Positions 34,870 through 36,588 of a stretch of 36,588 bases of DNA are shown here, piece after piece. A model generated the notes under the pieces. It was given only the letters and a program-made list of their open reading frames with translations. It was not told the origin of the DNA and did not search any database. A program made the translations under genes and the position numbers. Within the stretch, counting starts at the first letter, position 1. Every line of letters starts with the position of its first letter. This DNA is from Paraburkholderia sp. LEh10 (GTDB lineage Bacteria; Pseudomonadota; Gammaproteobacteria; Burkholderiales; Burkholderiaceae), in NCBI RefSeq assembly GCF_017814945.1, contig NZ_JAGIPX010000074.1, positions 1-36,588 of the forward strand. The letters run 5' to 3'.

Positions 34870-34915
34870 GGCGAATGTTCGTTGAAGGCTGTCTGTCGAA
34901 TGCAGGCCGATGCGT

Positions 34916-35530
34916 TCAGGCCTGCGTATAACGGATGCTGACCGCGAGCAGCGCGCCCTGCCCTTCGACTTCGCATGACAGCGCGCGTGCATGGTCGATG
35001 CGCAAGGTGTCGCTGGCCGCGAGCGTGGCCGCCCGCTGCCCGCCGAGCGTGACGTCGAGCGAACCTTGCGCGCAGAACAGCAGCACCACGTCGGCATCGA
35101 GTTGCGCGCGCGCCGCGTTGCGCCAGATCCCGACGTCGCCCGTTGCCGCGCCACGCCGCACCATCAGGTTGAAGTCGCGCGTCGCGCCGTCGACGAGGCG
35201 CGCGTCGATCGCCGTCTCGCCTTCAAAGCGCGCGACATCGAGCGGCTCGCGCAGCGCATGCGTGACGGCATCGGCGCCCGTTTCGTCGAGCAGCATGCCC
35301 GCGCCCGACAGCAGCACGAGCGTCCGGTCGATGCCCGCGAAGCGCGAGAACGGACCGGCCACTGCCACATCGGCGACGCTCACGCGCCACACGAACGCAT
35401 CGAGCCCCGCGCCGACGGGAAACGCGGCGACTTCGCGCGTGACGCCGCCGCCGTTTTTCCACGGCGACGCCACGAGATCCGCACCGCGAATCAGCGACAC
35501 GGCCGCTGCGGACGATGACGTCGCGCTCAC
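34916..35530 (-). CDS. hutD: HutD-family protein
   Basis: Cupin-like HutD protein of 204 residues. Family signs are SPWKNGGGVTREVAAFP at about 22-38 and FSRFAGIDRTLVLLSG at about 61-76, plus RDFNLMVRRG. HutD accompanies hut operons in many bacteria; it has been proposed to act as a governor limiting hut activity by binding formylglutamate or urocanate, but its biochemical role is not settled. The GTG at 35530 follows the hutU stop after one base, so translation is likely coupled. Confidence 0.92.
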   Translation of the reverse strand: MSATSSSAAAVSLIRGADLVASPWKNGGGVTREVAAFPVGAGLDAFVWRVSVADVAVAGPFSRFAGIDRTLVLLSGAGMLLDETGADAVTHALREPLDVARFEGETAIDARLVDGATRDFNLMVRRGAATGDVGIWRNAARAQLDADVVLLFCAQGSLDVTLGGQRAATLAASDTLRIDHARALSCEVEGQGALLAVSIRYTQA

Positions 35531-35531
35531 G

Positions 35532-36588
35532 TTAGCGGCCCAGCATCGGCAGCTTGAGGCCGGCTTCGCGCGCCGTCGACTGCGCGAGCTCGTAGCCGGC
35601 GTCCGCGTGACGCATCACGCCCGTCGCGGGATCGTTGAACAGCACGCGGCCGAGGCGCTCATGCGCGGCGTCCGAGCCATCGGCGACGATCACGACACCC
35701 GAGTGCTGCGAGAAGCCCATGCCGACGCCGCCGCCATGATGCAGCGACACCCATGATGCGCCGCCTGCCGTGTTCAGCAGCGCGTTGAGCAGCGGCCAGT
35801 CGCTGACGGCATCCGAGCCGTCCTTCATCGATTCCGTTTCGCGATTCGGGCTCGCGACGGAACCCGTATCGAGGTGATCGCGGCCGATCACGATGGGCGC
35901 CTTCAGTTCGCCCTTCCTGACCATTTCGTTGAACGCCTGGCCCAGACGATAGCGATCCTTCACGCCGACCCAGCAGATGCGCGCCGGCAAGCCCTGGAAC
36001 GCGATGCGCTCGCGCGCCATGTCGAGCCAGTTGTGCAGGTGCGCATCGTCGGGGATCAGTTCCTTGACCTTCGCGTCCGTCTTGTAGATGTCCTCGGGGT
36101 CTCCCGACAGCGCGACCCAGCGGAACGGCCCCTTGCCTTCGCAGAAGAGCGGCCGGATATACGCGGGCACGAAGCCGGGGAAATCGAACGCGTTCTGCAC
36201 GCCCATTTCCAAAGCCATCTGACGGATGTTGTTGCCGTAGTCGAGCGTCGCCGCGCCGCGCTCCTGCAGCGTGAGCATCGCTTGCACCTGCTTGGCCATC
36301 GACTGCTTCGCGGGCGTCACGATGCTCTGCGGGTCCGTCTTCTGACGCTCGCGCCAGTCTTCCATCGTCCAGCCTTGCGGCAGATAGCCGTGAATCGGAT
36401 CGTGCGCGCTCGTCTGGTCGGTCACGCAGTCGGGCGTGATGTTGCGCGCAACCAGTTCAGCGAACACGTCGGCGGCATTGCCGAGCAGGCCGACGGAAAC
36501 GGGATTGCCCGTCTTCTTTGCTTCGTCGATCATCGCGAGCGCTTCGTCGAGCGTCTTCGCCTTTTTATCGACGTAGCGCGTCTTCAGG
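35532..36588 (-). CDS. hutU: Urocanate hydratase, C-terminal part (5' end outside window)
   Basis: The last 351 residues of urocanase, an NAD-dependent enzyme that hydrates urocanate to 4-imidazolone-5-propionate. The frame stays open to the window edge (LKTRYVDKKAKTLDEALAMID), so the ATG at 36533 is internal. Family segments include GLLGNAADVFAEL, PDCVTDQTSAHDP, FVPAYIRPLFCEGKGPFRWVA (with the active-site Cys region), ICWVGVKDRYRLG and SLHHGGGVGMGFSQHSG. The complete enzyme is about 560 residues, so about 210 are missing. First hut gene seen; hutH and hutC may lie upstream. Confidence 0.96.
   Translation of the reverse strand, partial: LKTRYVDKKAKTLDEALAMIDEAKKTGNPVSVGLLGNAADVFAELVARNITPDCVTDQTSAHDPIHGYLPQGWTMEDWRERQKTDPQSIVTPAKQSMAKQVQAMLTLQERGAATLDYGNNIRQMALEMGVQNAFDFPGFVPAYIRPLFCEGKGPFRWVALSGDPEDIYKTDAKVKELIPDDAHLHNWLDMARERIAFQGLPARICWVGVKDRYRLGQAFNEMVRKGELKAPIVIGRDHLDTGSVASPNRETESMKDGSDAVSDWPLLNALLNTAGGASWVSLHHGGGVGMGFSQHSGVVIVADGSDAAHERLGRVLFNDPATGVMRHADAGYELAQSTAREAGLKLPMLGR

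Overview
The window comes from a GC-rich betaproteobacterial chromosome, most likely a Paraburkholderia or close Burkholderiaceae relative. The evidence is the codon usage, the Burkholderia-like protein sequences, the HutF/HutG form of the histidine pathway, and families of GC-rich intergenic repeats. No rRNA, tRNA, CRISPR array, transposase, integrase or phage gene was seen.

Layout: (1) 1-3550, minus strand: basic amino-acid ABC importer hisQ-hisM-hisP followed by an ArgR-like AraC regulator. No substrate-binding protein gene is next to it; a 93-bp hairpin tandem repeat abuts the hisQ ribosome-binding site instead. (2) 4195-9727: methyltransferase, patatin-like phospholipase, lipoprotein with two BamE-like repeats, luciferase-like flavin oxidoreductase, and a secreted alpha/beta hydrolase. 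(3) 10410-15227: glgC-glgA (glycogen synthesis), pdxY (pyridoxal salvage) and a small acidic protein of unknown function. (4) 15786-16940: an orphan branched-chain amino-acid binding protein, followed by a roughly 840-bp imperfect inverted repeat (16984-17825) that fills the space between two convergent genes. A third copy of the same repeat family starts the window. (5) 17826-26578: AraC regulator plus transglutaminase-like protein, a calycin-like protein, an MFS exporter, a PF12897-type aminotransferase with a divergent LysR regulator, a stretch with two strong hairpins that may be a small RNA, and a second LysR regulator. (6) 27219-30233: a membrane PAS histidine kinase broken by one extra C in a C7 run, its LuxR-type response regulator, and an FNR-type Fe-S regulator. 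(7) 30267-36588: a small HTH protein and the end of a histidine-utilisation operon (hutU'-hutD-hutI-hutF-hutG).

The two most interesting places are the kinase/regulator/FNR cluster and the inverted-repeat element. The cluster resembles the FixL-FixJ-FixK oxygen cascade: the PAS domain carries a His and an Arg at the places of the FixL haem ligand and distal Arg, but it is interrupted at a homopolymer. The element has long homologous arms, internal 37-bp units and perfect palindromes, and sits at the 3' ends of genes.

The hut genes and the His/Arg-type importer both point to use of histidine and arginine as nitrogen sources. All functional assignments rest on reading motifs and family resemblance by eye; no database search was run.
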